Notes: a model not told the origin generated them from the letters alone. Positions 7,200-15,796 are shown, counted from the stretch's first letter. The stretch is DNA of 17,641 nucleotides from Granulicella sp. (GCA_003133205.1 PKWK01000253.1:1-17641); one strand, 5' to 3'. Made by a program: numbers and translations.

Positions 7200-7463
7200 A
7201 TGGGAACGCGGAACGGGCCATACAAGGCGGACTTTCCAGAGGGATCTTTAGTTCGCGTCAAGTCACGCGAATTTCTGGAGGGTTTCCTGCGCACTTGGAA
7301 ATACCATCATCCTCTTGAGGAGTTTCAGCTTAACTCAGCGGGCCGGATCGCCACGGTTAGTTCCGCTGGGTATTACCACGCTGGAGATGAACTCTACACG
7401 CTCGACGACGTCCTCGGGATTTGGAATGAATCATGCCTCGAACTACCCGAAGAGTCAAATTGA
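7200..7463 (+). CDS. Small hypothetical protein, HHPLEEFQL / GIWNESCL motifs
   Basis: The frame encodes 87 residues from an ATG with GAAGG 4 nt upstream. Composition is protein-like: hydrophilic start, SLVRVKSREFLEGFLRTWKYHHPLEEFQL (16-44), then GYYHAGDELYTLDDVLGIWNESCL (57-80). The pattern of Val-rich strands, Gly turns and a conserved-looking Trp/Cys tail suggests a small beta barrel of SH3-like size, but that is a guess. I have a vague memory of similar unnamed proteins in acidobacterial genomes. There is no signal peptide or membrane segment. It converges on coxD with only 19 bp between stops and no clear terminator in the gap. Confidence 0.65.
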   Translation: MGTRNGPYKADFPEGSLVRVKSREFLEGFLRTWKYHHPLEEFQLNSAGRIATVSSAGYYHAGDELYTLDDVLGIWNESCLELPEESN

Positions 7464-7482
7464 GACGCTGCGATGAGGTGCG

Positions 7483-7830
7483 CTACCAGAGGCCCCAGGC
7501 GCGGCTGATGTAGTCGGATAGAGTCATGGTGATGAGGACGAGGAAGGTGAAGAAGCCGGCGCCGACCGTCATCTTGATCAGGTTCGACTGATACTTGACG
7601 TGCATGAAGAAGAGGATGACGATGACCGCCTTGAAGCAGGCGATCGCGAGCGCAATGATGGGATTGAACACCCCCAGTTCGACCGTGGATGCATAGACGG
7701 TAATCGCCGTGCATGCCAGCAGCGTGATGAACACCAGCGTGTACTCGCGCGGCTGGACGACGTGGTGCTCGGCGTGCTCCGGGTTGGTGACGTTCGCGGG
7801 ATCGTGATAGTGCTGTTCTTGCTCGGTCAT
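7483..7830 (-). CDS. coxD: Cytochrome c oxidase subunit IV (bacterial type)
   Basis: This 115-residue protein has three membrane helices (about 30-51, 58-80 and 87-106) and the FKAVIVILFFMHVKYQ segment typical of the prokaryotic subunit IV that stabilises haem-copper oxidases. The N-terminal 25 residues are His-rich (QHYHD, HAEHH). The ATG at 7830 is preferred because AGGAG lies 6 nt upstream; a longer frame from TTG at 7851 has no such support. It is the last gene of the respiratory operon, separated from coxC by 145 bp containing a hairpin repeat. Confidence 0.88.
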   Translation of the reverse strand: MTEQEQHYHDPANVTNPEHAEHHVVQPREYTLVFITLLACTAITVYASTVELGVFNPIIALAIACFKAVIVILFFMHVKYQSNLIKMTVGAGFFTFLVLITMTLSDYISRAWGLW

Positions 7831-7863
7831 GCGGTGCTCCTGGTTGCTCAACGGCAGCTTTTC

Positions 7864-7930
7864 CTCGATGAAGCCCGGGGCTAAAGCGCCTTCGTATCTT
7901 GTCCGGGTTCCGCGGGCTAAAGCCCGCTGC
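7864..7930. repeat. Double-hairpin repeat between coxC and coxD
   Basis: GCGGGC-TAAA-GCCCGC at 7912-7927 is a perfect stem with a TAAA loop. About 35 bp to its left, GCCCGGGGCTAAAGCGCC (from 7873) is a related imperfect copy. The layout matches the element at 2801-2865, so both belong to one interspersed family. Its position inside an otherwise tightly packed operon could lower or uncouple coxD expression, or protect the upstream mRNA end. Confidence 0.6.
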
Positions 7931-7975
7931 TAATCCGAAAACGCTGTAACTCAGGAATTGTGAAACGCCAAACGT

Positions 7976-8740
7976 TTACTTCAAGGGGTGACGGTTGATG
8001 AGGTATAGCAGCGGAAACAGGAATATCCACACAATATCGACGAAATGCCAGTACAGGGCGAAGTTTTCAATGGGCGCGACATATCCGGCACTGAACTCGC
8101 CTCGCTGTGCGCGCGGTATCAGCCAGAGCAAGAACGCAATGCCGATGACCATGTGCAGCGCGTGCATGCCGGTCATGGCGAAGTAGAGGAAGAAGAAGAG
8201 CTGCGCATGCTGCGCCATGTCCGGCGGCAGGGGATTCCCTACGGGCTTGCCGGTCTTCGCATCGATCGGGGGATTGATGAACTGTGAGACGTCGAAGCTG
8301 GCGCCGGGAACGTGGTGCAGCTCAAACTTCTCTTTGTATTCGAAATATTTGACGCCGAGGAAGGCGAGGCCGAACAGGGTGGTGAGAATCAGTGTCCAAA
8401 CCAGCACCTTCGTTTTGCGGACTTCGGAGGCCCACACGGCGAGCGCCATGAAGAAGCCGGAGGTGATGAGGATGGCGGTGTTGGCCGCGCCCATGCCGAT
8501 GTTCAAGGTGTTCGACGCAGCGACGAACGCGTCGTAGTACCAGTTGCGGAAGAGCAGGTAGGCGAAGAACATTCCGCCAAAGAACATGATTTCCGTGAGC
8601 AGGAAGAGCCACATGCCGAAGCTGCCGGCTTCGCGCTGCTGCTCCTCCGTCTCGAAGTGGTGACGGTGCTGCGGCACGAAGATGTGTTCGTGTTCGGCGA
8701 CGTCGTGCTCGGCGTGCGTAGTTTCGATCGCGCTATCCAA
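7976..8740 (-). CDS. coxC: Cytochrome c oxidase subunit III
   Basis: The 254-residue protein is the short, five-helix form of subunit III, lacking the first two helices of the mitochondrial type. Helices lie at about 41-64, 84-105, 112-131, 183-205 and 229-248. Hallmarks are [19 protein letters not shown] (36-54) and [18 protein letters not shown] near the C-terminus. A hydrophilic loop of about 50 residues (132-180) joins helices three and four. The N-terminal 30 residues carry seven His. Subunit III supports sustained proton uptake and stability of subunit I. The start is TTG, overlapping the coxA stop by 8 bp, with GAGGTG about 7 nt upstream inside coxA, so translation is probably coupled. 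Confidence 0.92.
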   Translation of the reverse strand: MDSAIETTHAEHDVAEHEHIFVPQHRHHFETEEQQREAGSFGMWLFLLTEIMFFGGMFFAYLLFRNWYYDAFVAASNTLNIGMGAANTAILITSGFFMALAVWASEVRKTKVLVWTLILTTLFGLAFLGVKYFEYKEKFELHHVPGASFDVSQFINPPIDAKTGKPVGNPLPPDMAQHAQLFFFLYFAMTGMHALHMVIGIAFLLWLIPRAQRGEFSAGYVAPIENFALYWHFVDIVWIFLFPLLYLINRHPLK

Positions 8741-10406
8741 CGGCGGTCACCTCTTGTGCGGTCTTGTGTTCGAGCCACTCGTAGTCGTAGGCTTCGTGGT
8801 CCATGATGGGAATCTCTGTGAAATTCTCGGTGAGCGGCGGCGACTGGATCTGCCATTCGAGGCCGGTTGCCTGCCACGGATTGTCGCCCGCGACCGGGCC
8901 GTACTTCAGCGACCATGCGAGGTAGAGCACCGGCAGCAGGTAGCCTATGCCAAGCACCGTAGCGCCGGCGGTCGAGAGCACGTTGAGCACCTGGAACTCT
9001 GGCGGATACGCATGATAGCGGCGCGGCATCCCGAGGTAGCCGAGGATGAACTGCGGCAGGAACGTGAGGTTGAATCCGATGAACGTGACTACGGCGGCGA
9101 GCTTCGAGAGCGACTCGGGATACATGCGGCCGGTCATCTTGGGCCACCAGAAATGGATGCCGGAGAGAAAGGCCATCAGCATGCCGCCGACCATGACGAA
9201 GTGGAAGTGGGCGACGATGAAGTACGTCTCGGTGAGTTGGATGTCCATGCCGAGCGAGCCGAGGAAGACGCCTGTCAGCCCGCCGATGGTGAATAGACCC
9301 ATGAAGCCGAATGCGTAGAGCATCGGCGTCTCGAAGGTGATTGAGCCCTTCTGCAGGGTGAAGGCCCAGTTGAAGATCTTGATGGCCGACGGCACCGCGA
9401 CCAGCATGGTGAGCAGCGAGAAGACCAGCGCCGAATAATTCGAGACGCCCATGATGAACATGTGGTGTTCCCACACGAAGAATCCGAAGAGCGCGATGGC
9501 CACCGACGAGAACGCGACGGCGGTGTAGCCGAAGACTCGCTTGCGGCTGAACGTGCTGATGACTTCGGAGATGACGCCCATGCCGGGGAGAATCATGATG
9601 TAGACGGCAGGGTGCGAGTAGAACCAGAAGAGATGCTGGAAGAGCAGCGGATCGCCGCCCTTGGTGGGGTCGAAGACGCCGATGTCGACGAGGCGCTCGA
9701 GCGCGACCAGGACGAGGGCGATGGCCAGCACCGGAGTGCCGAGCACCATGAGGATAGACGCCGCATAGTGCGCCCAGACAAACAGCGGCATGCGGAACCA
9801 CGTCATTCCCGGGCAGCGCATGCGGTGGATGGTGACGATGAAGTTCAGTCCGGTGAAGATGGAGCTGAAGCCCGCGACGAAGATGGCCGTCGCCGTGGTG
9901 ACGACGTGGGTATTCAGATAATGCGTGGAGAGCGGCGTGGTGAAAGTCCAGCCCGTATCGACGCCGCCCAGCACCAGCGCGGTGAGGGTGAGCGTTCCGC
10001 CGATGACGTAGAGGTACCAGCTCAGCAGGTTGATCTTGGGGAAGGCGAGGTCGCGCGCGCCGAGCATGATGGGGATGAGGAAGTTGCCCAGCGTTGCGGG
10101 AACGGACGGCACCAGGAACAGGAAGATCATGATGATGCCGTGCATGGTGAAGAACTTGTTGTAGGTGTCGGACGCGACGAGATCCGGCTGCGGCGTGAGC
10201 AGCTCGAGGCGGATGAGGCCGGCGAACGCGCCTCCGATGAAGAAGAAGAACGTGATCGAGATGAGATACAGCATCGCGATGCGCTTGTGGTCACCGGTCA
10301 GCAGCCAGCTCAGCAGGCCGTCCTCCGCGGTGATGAAGTTCTTCTTCGGAACTACCGCGGTGCTTTGGTCGGGCAAATTCAGAATCGAGGTTTCTGTTGC
10401 ACTCAT
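8733..10406 (-). CDS. coxA: caa3-type cytochrome c oxidase subunit I, A2 subtype
   Basis: The 557-residue catalytic subunit reduces O2 to water and pumps protons in the cytoplasmic membrane. Ligands seen: H89 (low-spin haem), H265 with cross-link Y269 and H314/H315 (CuB), H400 (active-site haem) and H402 (low-spin haem). The D-channel entry D119 lies in LGARDLAFP, and the K-channel K343 in [10 protein letters not shown], with Ser where the classic enzyme has Thr. The usual HPEVY is YSHPAVY, so the D-channel glutamate is absent and the Tyr-Ser pair of A2 oxidases is present. Unusually, the residue before the CuB His pair is Glu (WEHH, E313) instead of Ala. About twelve helices fit the family. 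The ATG overlaps the coxB stop as ATGA. Confidence 0.96.
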   Translation of the reverse strand: MSATETSILNLPDQSTAVVPKKNFITAEDGLLSWLLTGDHKRIAMLYLISITFFFFIGGAFAGLIRLELLTPQPDLVASDTYNKFFTMHGIIMIFLFLVPSVPATLGNFLIPIMLGARDLAFPKINLLSWYLYVIGGTLTLTALVLGGVDTGWTFTTPLSTHYLNTHVVTTATAIFVAGFSSIFTGLNFIVTIHRMRCPGMTWFRMPLFVWAHYAASILMVLGTPVLAIALVLVALERLVDIGVFDPTKGGDPLLFQHLFWFYSHPAVYIMILPGMGVISEVISTFSRKRVFGYTAVAFSSVAIALFGFFVWEHHMFIMGVSNYSALVFSLLTMLVAVPSAIKIFNWAFTLQKGSITFETPMLYAFGFMGLFTIGGLTGVFLGSLGMDIQLTETYFIVAHFHFVMVGGMLMAFLSGIHFWWPKMTGRMYPESLSKLAAVVTFIGFNLTFLPQFILGYLGMPRRYHAYPPEFQVLNVLSTAGATVLGIGYLLPVLYLAWSLKYGPVAGDNPWQATGLEWQIQSPPLTENFTEIPIMDHEAYDYEWLEHKTAQEVTAVG

Positions 10407-11446
10407 GGTTTCACCACCCCCGGCGCTGTTGGCGCCGCCTGGTCGGACTGCGATGTGGTCAGCGTTTGCTGCACACGATAATTAGTGTTCAAAGTTTTCA
10501 GGTACTCGACGAGATCGATCAGGCCGTCTTCGCTGATCTGGCCCTGGTAGGTCGGCATGATGGGCGCATAGCCCGACGTGACATGCTGCGACGGATTCAG
10601 GATGGCGTCGCGCAGATACGCTTCGTTCACCAGCACCTGCGAGCCATTGGTCAACTGCAACTTCGAGCCGTAGACTCCTGCAAGGCTCGGCCCACGCGCC
10701 GCGGCGTTGCCGGAGTGGCACGCGTTGCAGCCCATGCTGGCGAAGAGACGTTCACCGTTCTGCGCCAGCGACATGCCGCTGGTCGAGTCTTCGGTCCACT
10801 TCTTGTAGTCGACGGGCGACATCGCCGTGATGGTGCCGATCATCGCGGAGTGGTTGGTGCCGCAGTATTGCGTGCAGAAGAGGTGATAGGTTCCGGGCGT
10901 CGTTGCCTCGAACCAGACCGTCGAGTAGCGGCCGGGAATGACCTCGCGCTTGATACGGAACTCTGGAATCGAGAAGCTGTGGAAGACGTCCTGCGAGATC
11001 ATGGTGAGCTGTACTGGCTGCCCGGTGGGCACATGCAGGGCGTTGATCTCGTGCTGGCCGCCGGGATGTTCTGCCTTCCACATCCACTGTTTGCCGACGA
11101 TGTAGATGTTCATCGAGTTGACCGGCGGATTGTAGATGCGGAAGTAGAGCAGCGCGCCCCAGACGAACGTGATGAGGAAGATTGCGAGTGGAATGATCGT
11201 CCACGTGGCTTCGAGCAGGGTCGAGCCTTCGATCTGCGTGGCGACCGGATGCACCGACTTGCGGTAGCGCATGGAGAACGTGAAGAGAATGGTTGCCACG
11301 AGCGTCAGGCCGACGAGCGTCATCGCCAGCAGAAAGAAGTACAGCTCGTCCATCCACGGCGCAATGGTCGACCCCTCGCGCGGAAACAACGCGGAGGCGG
11401 TGAGCCACTTCACCAGAAATTGCCATAAGACTGGACTAATTCCCAT
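10403..11446 (-). CDS. coxB: Cytochrome c oxidase subunit II with fused cytochrome c (caa3)
   Basis: The 347-residue subunit receives electrons and passes them to subunit I. Two N-terminal helices (about 32-58 and 80-102) anchor a periplasmic cupredoxin domain (about 112-215). CuA ligands are H156, C191, C195, H199 and M202, in the motif [12 protein letters not shown]; Gln193 stands where most enzymes have Glu. A class I cytochrome c domain is fused at about 225-325, with CNACH at 240-244 and Met297 in APIMPTYQG as likely axial ligand, which defines the caa3 type. There is a Gln/Thr/Pro-rich tail. The start ATG is preceded by AAAGGG and lies 2 bp after the sco stop. Confidence 0.95.
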   Translation of the reverse strand: MGISPVLWQFLVKWLTASALFPREGSTIAPWMDELYFFLLAMTLVGLTLVATILFTFSMRYRKSVHPVATQIEGSTLLEATWTIIPLAIFLITFVWGALLYFRIYNPPVNSMNIYIVGKQWMWKAEHPGGQHEINALHVPTGQPVQLTMISQDVFHSFSIPEFRIKREVIPGRYSTVWFEATTPGTYHLFCTQYCGTNHSAMIGTITAMSPVDYKKWTEDSTSGMSLAQNGERLFASMGCNACHSGNAAARGPSLAGVYGSKLQLTNGSQVLVNEAYLRDAILNPSQHVTSGYAPIMPTYQGQISEDGLIDLVEYLKTLNTNYRVQQTLTTSQSDQAAPTAPGVVKP

Positions 11447-11448
11447 CG

Positions 11449-12372
11449 TTACCCTTTGTCATCCTCATCCGTTCGCTTGCTGGTCAAGTCGTGGTCCCGG
11501 CCGAGCCGTATGTCCCGCCGAAACATCACAAACAAAAAACTTCCAAGGCTCACTACCGTCACCATGCCGCCCAACTGAACGACCCGCACGACGATCAGCG
11601 AGTGCTTGTTGGTCTGCGGATCGTAGTGGTAGCAGTAGGTCAAAATGTTGGCGACCGGCGAGCCGATCTTGTTGCCGGAGGCCTCGATGAGGCCAAGCAT
11701 CACGTCTTTCGGCGAGTACTCCACGCCCAGGTAGTACTGCGCGATGTGGCCGTCGGTGGTGACAAGCTCGATGGAGCTGGCGTGCGCGAACTGGTCGAGC
11801 TTGCCGTCGGGGCCGGGGACACGCACGTAGCCGAAGCCGGTCGCGTTCGAGACTGCGTCGATCGCGGGCTGCTGCCCGGTGAGGAAGTGCCATCCGTTGG
11901 CGGTCTCGGGCCGGCCGTAGCGCTTCACATAGAACGCCTTCTTCTTTGCGGCGAGTTCCGGCGTTTCGCTGGGATCGATGCTGATAATGATGACTTCGAA
12001 ATCCTTGCCGGGATTCATCTTCACCATTTCGAGCGCGCCGGCGAGGCCGTCCATCTCCTCCGAGCAGAGCATCGGGCAGTTGTAATAGACGAGCGAGAGG
12101 ATCGCGGGATGCTTGCCGAAGTAATCGCCAAGGCGAACCGTCTTGCCGGTGTCGTCGACGAACTGCGCCTCCAGCGGAAGCGGCTGGTTGAGATGCTGCT
12201 CGACGCCGACCTTCTGCAACACCTGGGGCAGTTGGTTGCCGGAGTTTTCGCCGGCCTCCTTGTCGCCGTAGCTGGAGACCTGGGCAAGCGCGGACGCACT
12301 GAGCAAGGCGCCGCACAGCATTGCGCCGATTCCGCCCTTTGCTATCGTCCGCCGAATTGTCTGCCAGTTCAT
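11449..12372 (-). CDS. SCO1/SenC copper chaperone with C-terminal membrane helix
   Basis: This thioredoxin-fold protein delivers copper to, or reduces, the CuA site of subunit II. Numbering from the GTG at 12375: a signal or anchor segment at about 10-31, the copper-binding CPMLC (C100, C104) and the distal copper ligand H198 in QFAHASS. A second hydrophobic helix at about 262-285 is followed by a basic, hydrophilic tail, so the protein is anchored at its C-terminus as well; this extension is absent from the simplest SCO proteins. I give the ATG at 12372; the GTG directly before it is equally compatible with the AGAAGG upstream. The position immediately before coxB fits a role in CuA assembly. 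Confidence 0.92.
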   Translation of the reverse strand: MNWQTIRRTIAKGGIGAMLCGALLSASALAQVSSYGDKEAGENSGNQLPQVLQKVGVEQHLNQPLPLEAQFVDDTGKTVRLGDYFGKHPAILSLVYYNCPMLCSEEMDGLAGALEMVKMNPGKDFEVIIISIDPSETPELAAKKKAFYVKRYGRPETANGWHFLTGQQPAIDAVSNATGFGYVRVPGPDGKLDQFAHASSIELVTTDGHIAQYYLGVEYSPKDVMLGLIEASGNKIGSPVANILTYCYHYDPQTNKHSLIVVRVVQLGGMVTVVSLGSFLFVMFRRDIRLGRDHDLTSKRTDEDDKG

Positions 12373-12410
12373 CACTCCAGCCTTCTCTCTCTTGCTTGCT
12401 GCCGTTGAAT

Positions 12411-13097
12411 CTATTTCGGTTCAGTGTCCGCCGATGCGACTGCCTTGCCGTAGTTCATCTGCTGCTCGCGCGCTTCAATCGTCGTGAGCTCAAATCCGGT
12501 GCGCGCGAAGCCTGTCGTCAGAGGTATTTGAATCTCGGGCTTCGCGGCGTGTGCGACGTTGTCCGGCGCGGTGGAGGCCTGGGTCGCGACCGGCAGCCCG
12601 CGCTGCGCGATCAATTCCATGGCGCGATCGATGGGAATGCGAATCGTTCCGGGCTGGCGATCGACCAGGCTGTAGTGCTCCAGCAGGAGGTCTTCGCGCG
12701 CATGCAGGTCCGCGGTGGCCTGGTTGCCATCGTCGATATCGAGGCGGGGACCGGGAAAAGTCGAGACGATTTGCTGTAACTGCTTTTGTTCGATCTCAGG
12801 GTTGCTTGCCAGGTTGTTTCCCTTGCCGGCTGGAACGGCTCCTGAAGTGATCGTCCACTTGGTAGCAGGGCCGTCGTATTTCTGCAGCCGGGTGTTGATG
12901 ACACCGCCCAACCCATAGCAGAAGAAGAAAAAGATGATGACGGTGCCGAACAGCCCGGCGAGAAACACAGCGATACCCTTGGTGTTGACATCCTCAACCT
13001 CGTAGCCCGGGTGCTCGGCGTCAATCTTCGGCGTCTGCCAGCCCGGCTTCGTGTTGCCGAGATTGTCCTTGCCCATGTCGTGGCCGTCAGTGTGCAT
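12411..13097 (-). CDS. Unnamed single-helix membrane protein in respiratory operon
   Basis: The 228-residue protein has a hydrophilic N-terminus, one strong membrane helix at about 41-68 (rich in Phe and Ile) and a soluble C-terminal domain expected in the periplasm. That domain carries a compact motif block: FPGPRLDIDD (114-123), HAREDLLLEHYSLVDR (132-147), and GTIRIPIDRAMELIAQRGLP (150-169). No haem, copper or cysteine-pair motif is present. I recall similar unnamed proteins beside oxidase genes in Acidobacteriota, which suggests an assembly or structural role. The ATG at 13097 is chosen because GGAG lies 7 nt upstream; it overlaps the actF end by 11 bp. A longer frame from 13121 lacks support. 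Function unknown. Confidence 0.8.
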   Translation of the reverse strand: MHTDGHDMGKDNLGNTKPGWQTPKIDAEHPGYEVEDVNTKGIAVFLAGLFGTVIIFFFFCYGLGGVINTRLQKYDGPATKWTITSGAVPAGKGNNLASNPEIEQKQLQQIVSTFPGPRLDIDDGNQATADLHAREDLLLEHYSLVDRQPGTIRIPIDRAMELIAQRGLPVATQASTAPDNVAHAAKPEIQIPLTTGFARTGFELTTIEAREQQMNYGKAVASADTEPK

Positions 13098-14424
13098 GTT
13101 CAGGCTCCAGCATTTCTTCAAGGTGTGGATCGTTCACGACGACCAGCGGACGCTTCATCAACTGCGTGATGTAGTATGCGGCCCACAACGCGATGACCGT
13201 GACGGGCACGGTGATGTACGCGAGAATGCTCAGGGGCTCACCGACCAGGTTGCCGGCGGCTCCTTTGAAGTTCGGCTCGATCAGCCAGAACATGTCCACG
13301 CAGCGCGCGAAGATCATGAAGCAGGTGAGCCAGATCATCTTCTGCTTGTTGTGCTTCAGATCGCGCGAGAGCAGCAGGCAGAAGGGAATCAGCCAGTGGC
13401 AGACGAAATCCAGCGTGCAGATCGTCCACCAGCCGCCGTGAATGCGGTTCAGGTACCACGGCAGTTCATCGGGGAGGTTGCCGGACCAGATGATGAGGAA
13501 CTCCGCGAACGTCAGGTAGATATTCAGCATGACGAAGGCGAAGGTGAGCTTGGCGAGGTCGTGCTGTTCGGTCACACGCAGCAGCGTCTTCATGGGCTCG
13601 TAGCGCGACAGCAGAATGACGCTGAGGATGCTGAGCGCCAGCACCCCATAGCCTTGCGCCACGAGGAATTGCAGCCCCCAGATCGAGGAGTACCAGGTGA
13701 CGTCGAGCGACTTGATCCACACGATCGCGCCCAGGGTGAGCATGATGACATAGATCAGAATTCCGGGGCCGCTGAGGTTCTCGAACTTGATGCGCCAGCG
13801 CTCGTAGCTCGGATGTGTGCCGCGGCGAGGATCGGCATCACACTCCAGCGACCACCGATTCAGCAGGAACATGAGGATGAAAAGGACCGCGTAGATGATG
13901 CAGTACTCAACGATCATCGCGTGCGGATTCAGCATCGGGCGCTTGAAGTTCGCGGTCAGCGCCTGCTCCCTGGTGATCAAGCCGCTGAGCATGGCGTTGT
14001 TGGTGGACGCGGCGTCAGGGTAGAGAATCCACTGGTAGAGGTGCTTGCCAAAATACGGCAGCAGGATGGGGATAAACATCACCGCGACCAGCGGCAGGGT
14101 GCGCGTCATCGCCTCCAGCGGACGCCGCAGCAGCAGCCCCCACTTGCCTCCCGACACGTATTGCAACATCAGCAGGACCAGCGCGCCGCCGGCAAAGTTG
14201 AAGCACGTCATGTAGCCCATCAGGTACGCGCGAAGGATGTGGTTCCTGCCCTCGTGCGTGAACGCAAACAGGAGCGTCAGCAGCGCGAAGACGGCCGCGA
14301 CCATCAGAGCGCGCGTTCTCCACGCGACCAGCACCGGTGGCGCGGCCAGCGAGGCCGGCAGCGCCCGCGGCCCGTGGTGGGCGTTCATGCCTTGTTCCCC
14401 GTGATGTTCGTTTGCAGATGACAT
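13087..14424 (-). CDS. actF: Alternative complex III subunit ActF (quinol:cytochrome c oxidoreductase)
   Basis: The 445-residue integral membrane protein has about ten helices and matches the ActF subunit of alternative complex III, a distant relative of the NrfD/ActC fold that packs against ActC. Supporting segments include NHILRAYLMGYMTCFNFAGG (61-80), SGGKWGLLLRRPLEA (91-105) and the FAEFLIIWSGNLPDELPWY region. The N-terminus is His-rich (NEHHGEQGMNAHHG). The start at 14424 has only a weak AAGG about 11 nt away; the internal ATG at 14388, with GGGGAA nearby, is an alternative that would shorten the protein by 12 residues. The stop overlaps the next gene by 11 bp. Confidence 0.9.
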   Translation of the reverse strand: MSSANEHHGEQGMNAHHGPRALPASLAAPPVLVAWRTRALMVAAVFALLTLLFAFTHEGRNHILRAYLMGYMTCFNFAGGALVLLMLQYVSGGKWGLLLRRPLEAMTRTLPLVAVMFIPILLPYFGKHLYQWILYPDAASTNNAMLSGLITREQALTANFKRPMLNPHAMIVEYCIIYAVLFILMFLLNRWSLECDADPRRGTHPSYERWRIKFENLSGPGILIYVIMLTLGAIVWIKSLDVTWYSSIWGLQFLVAQGYGVLALSILSVILLSRYEPMKTLLRVTEQHDLAKLTFAFVMLNIYLTFAEFLIIWSGNLPDELPWYLNRIHGGWWTICTLDFVCHWLIPFCLLLSRDLKHNKQKMIWLTCFMIFARCVDMFWLIEPNFKGAAGNLVGEPLSILAYITVPVTVIALWAAYYITQLMKRPLVVVNDPHLEEMLEPEHAH

Positions 14425-14456
14425 TCGTTATCGGCCTTGATAATGCGGTTTCGTTT

Positions 14457-15254
14457 CTATTGCTTGTTCGGGCTCGCGGGAGCAGCCGGTACGGGCTGGG
14501 CTGCTGGATACTTGCCGTTGGCATTGGGGGGCAGCTCAGCGGGAATGCCGTTGTCCTGGTTGTTCGGGGTTCCGTAGACGGCGGTTGGCGGAAGCGCCCA
14601 ATCTTTACCGAAGTTCTTGGGCAATCCCTCGCGCACGGCGACGTTGGAGAGCGACTCGATCTGCGCGCCCGGAGCCGCATCGGTGGGCTTGGCGTTCTGG
14701 CTCAACTGCAGCGCCTTGATGTACGCGACGATGGCCCAGCGATCCTGCGGCGAAACCTGCGCGGCGTAGTCGGGCATCGCGCCGTAGCCGTGGGTCATGA
14801 CGGCGAAGAAATGTCCAAGCGGCGCAGCCATCAGGCGCGGCGTGTGGAAGTTGCCCGCGGGCCGGTAGCCGCGTTGCACGATCATGCCTGCGCCGTTGCC
14901 CACGCGTGAGTGGCAGGGCGTGCAATAGATGTTGAACCGCTCCTGGCCACGCTCGAGCACCTGCATGGTCACTGGGAAGGGCATCGCGTTGCCTTCCTTG
15001 CCGTCCTGCAGACCGGTGTAGAAATACGCGTCCTCGTGGAGTTGTCCACGCGCCACGGTGTTCTCCACCTGAGGCCGCGCGGATCGGCCGTCCGTGTAAA
15101 AGTCGGTGCCGCGCTGCGGGATGAACTTCGGCTGGTCGTGCATATCCTGGCGGCAGCCTGCAAGCACGCCAGCCGCCGCAATCGCACACACCGCTGCAAT
15201 CCGTCTCGCCACGCTGAACCCTCGAACCTCGAACCTTGAACCTGCTCTCTGCAT
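14457..15254 (-). CDS. actE: Alternative complex III subunit ActE, monohaem cytochrome c lipoprotein
   Basis: The 265-residue lipoprotein carries one c-type haem that passes electrons out of alternative complex III. From the ATG at 15254: a basic N-terminus, hydrophobic helix 18-33, lipobox VLAG-C34, the ActE-like DMHDQPKF...DFYTDGRSARP segment (37-61), haem motif CTPCH (111-115) and likely Met ligand M160 in YGAMPDYA. The tail is Pro/Ala/Asn-rich. The ATG overlaps the actD stop (TAATG), with GGAGG 10 nt upstream, favouring coupled translation. A GTG at 15212 with GAGGG 6 nt upstream would give a more usual short signal peptide, so the true start is uncertain. Confidence 0.9.
   Translation of the reverse strand: MQRAGSRFEVRGFSVARRIAAVCAIAAAGVLAGCRQDMHDQPKFIPQRGTDFYTDGRSARPQVENTVARGQLHEDAYFYTGLQDGKEGNAMPFPVTMQVLERGQERFNIYCTPCHSRVGNGAGMIVQRGYRPAGNFHTPRLMAAPLGHFFAVMTHGYGAMPDYAAQVSPQDRWAIVAYIKALQLSQNAKPTDAAPGAQIESLSNVAVREGLPKNFGKDWALPPTAVYGTPNNQDNGIPAELPPNANGKYPAAQPVPAAPASPNKQ
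15217..15245. repeat. Heptad tandem repeat at start of actE
   Basis: Four units of about 7-8 bp on the plus strand (AACCCTCG, AACCTCG, AACCTTG, AACCTGC) lie between the two candidate actE start codons. If translated from the ATG they give GSRFEVRGFS, a segment atypical of a signal peptide n-region. Confidence 0.5.
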
Positions 15255-15795
15255 TAGTGGTCCACCTCCACAACAGAGACCGGCGCGAACTGCTCGAGGA
15301 AATTTCGCGTTTCGATGATGGAAAACTTGGGGTCGTGCGCCTCAAGGCAGAGGAAGAACTTGTCGGTAGTCGCGCCATTGCGGAAGTTGGGCGCATTGAA
15401 TAGCGGATGATAGAGCTGCGGCAGGCCGTTCAGCGCGATCATGCCGAAGGCGGCGGAGAGTCCGGAGAAAAGAATCGTCCACTCGTACGCCGGAATGATG
15501 AACGCGGGCCACGAGAACAATGGCCTGCCTGCGATGTTCAGCGGATACGACCAGACCGCGATCCACGTCTCCATCAGGAACGCCGTCGTCAGCCCAATGA
15601 TGCCGCCCAGCAGGCAGACCAGCGGGACGCGGTTCTTATGGAAGCGCAGCGCAACCGCCGCCTCCTCCACCGGGTAGGGCGTGTAGCACTCCATGCGGCG
15701 ATAGCCGGCCTCGTGCGCCTGCTCGGTCGCATGAACCAGTTCGCCTGGCGTGTTGAACTCAGCCAGCAGTCCGTAGATTCCCTCGCGTGGCGGCA

Positions 15796-15796
<1 letters not shown>
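15254..15796 (-). CDS. actD: Alternative complex III subunit ActD (DUF3341)
   Basis: The 180-residue membrane subunit matches the DUF3341 family. A cytoplasmic N-terminal ferredoxin-like region (IYGLLAEFNTPGELVHA, 7-23) and YTPYPVEE (38-45) precede two helices at about 56-76 and 97-120, joined by the hallmark WSYPLNIAGRPLFSWPAFI (82-100). No cofactor is known; it helps hold the complex together. The ATG overlaps the actC stop by one base (TGATG), and the stop overlaps the actE ATG by one base (TAATG). Confidence 0.93.

Noticed and set aside
7464..7482. Terminator between the small plus-strand gene and coxD
   Set aside because: The gap is only 19 bp and I see no stem-loop with a T-run in it or close by.
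13051..14421. 456-codon plus-strand frame opposite actF
   Set aside because: Gln/His/Arg/Asp-rich reverse image of membrane helices; the minus strand has the real ActF.
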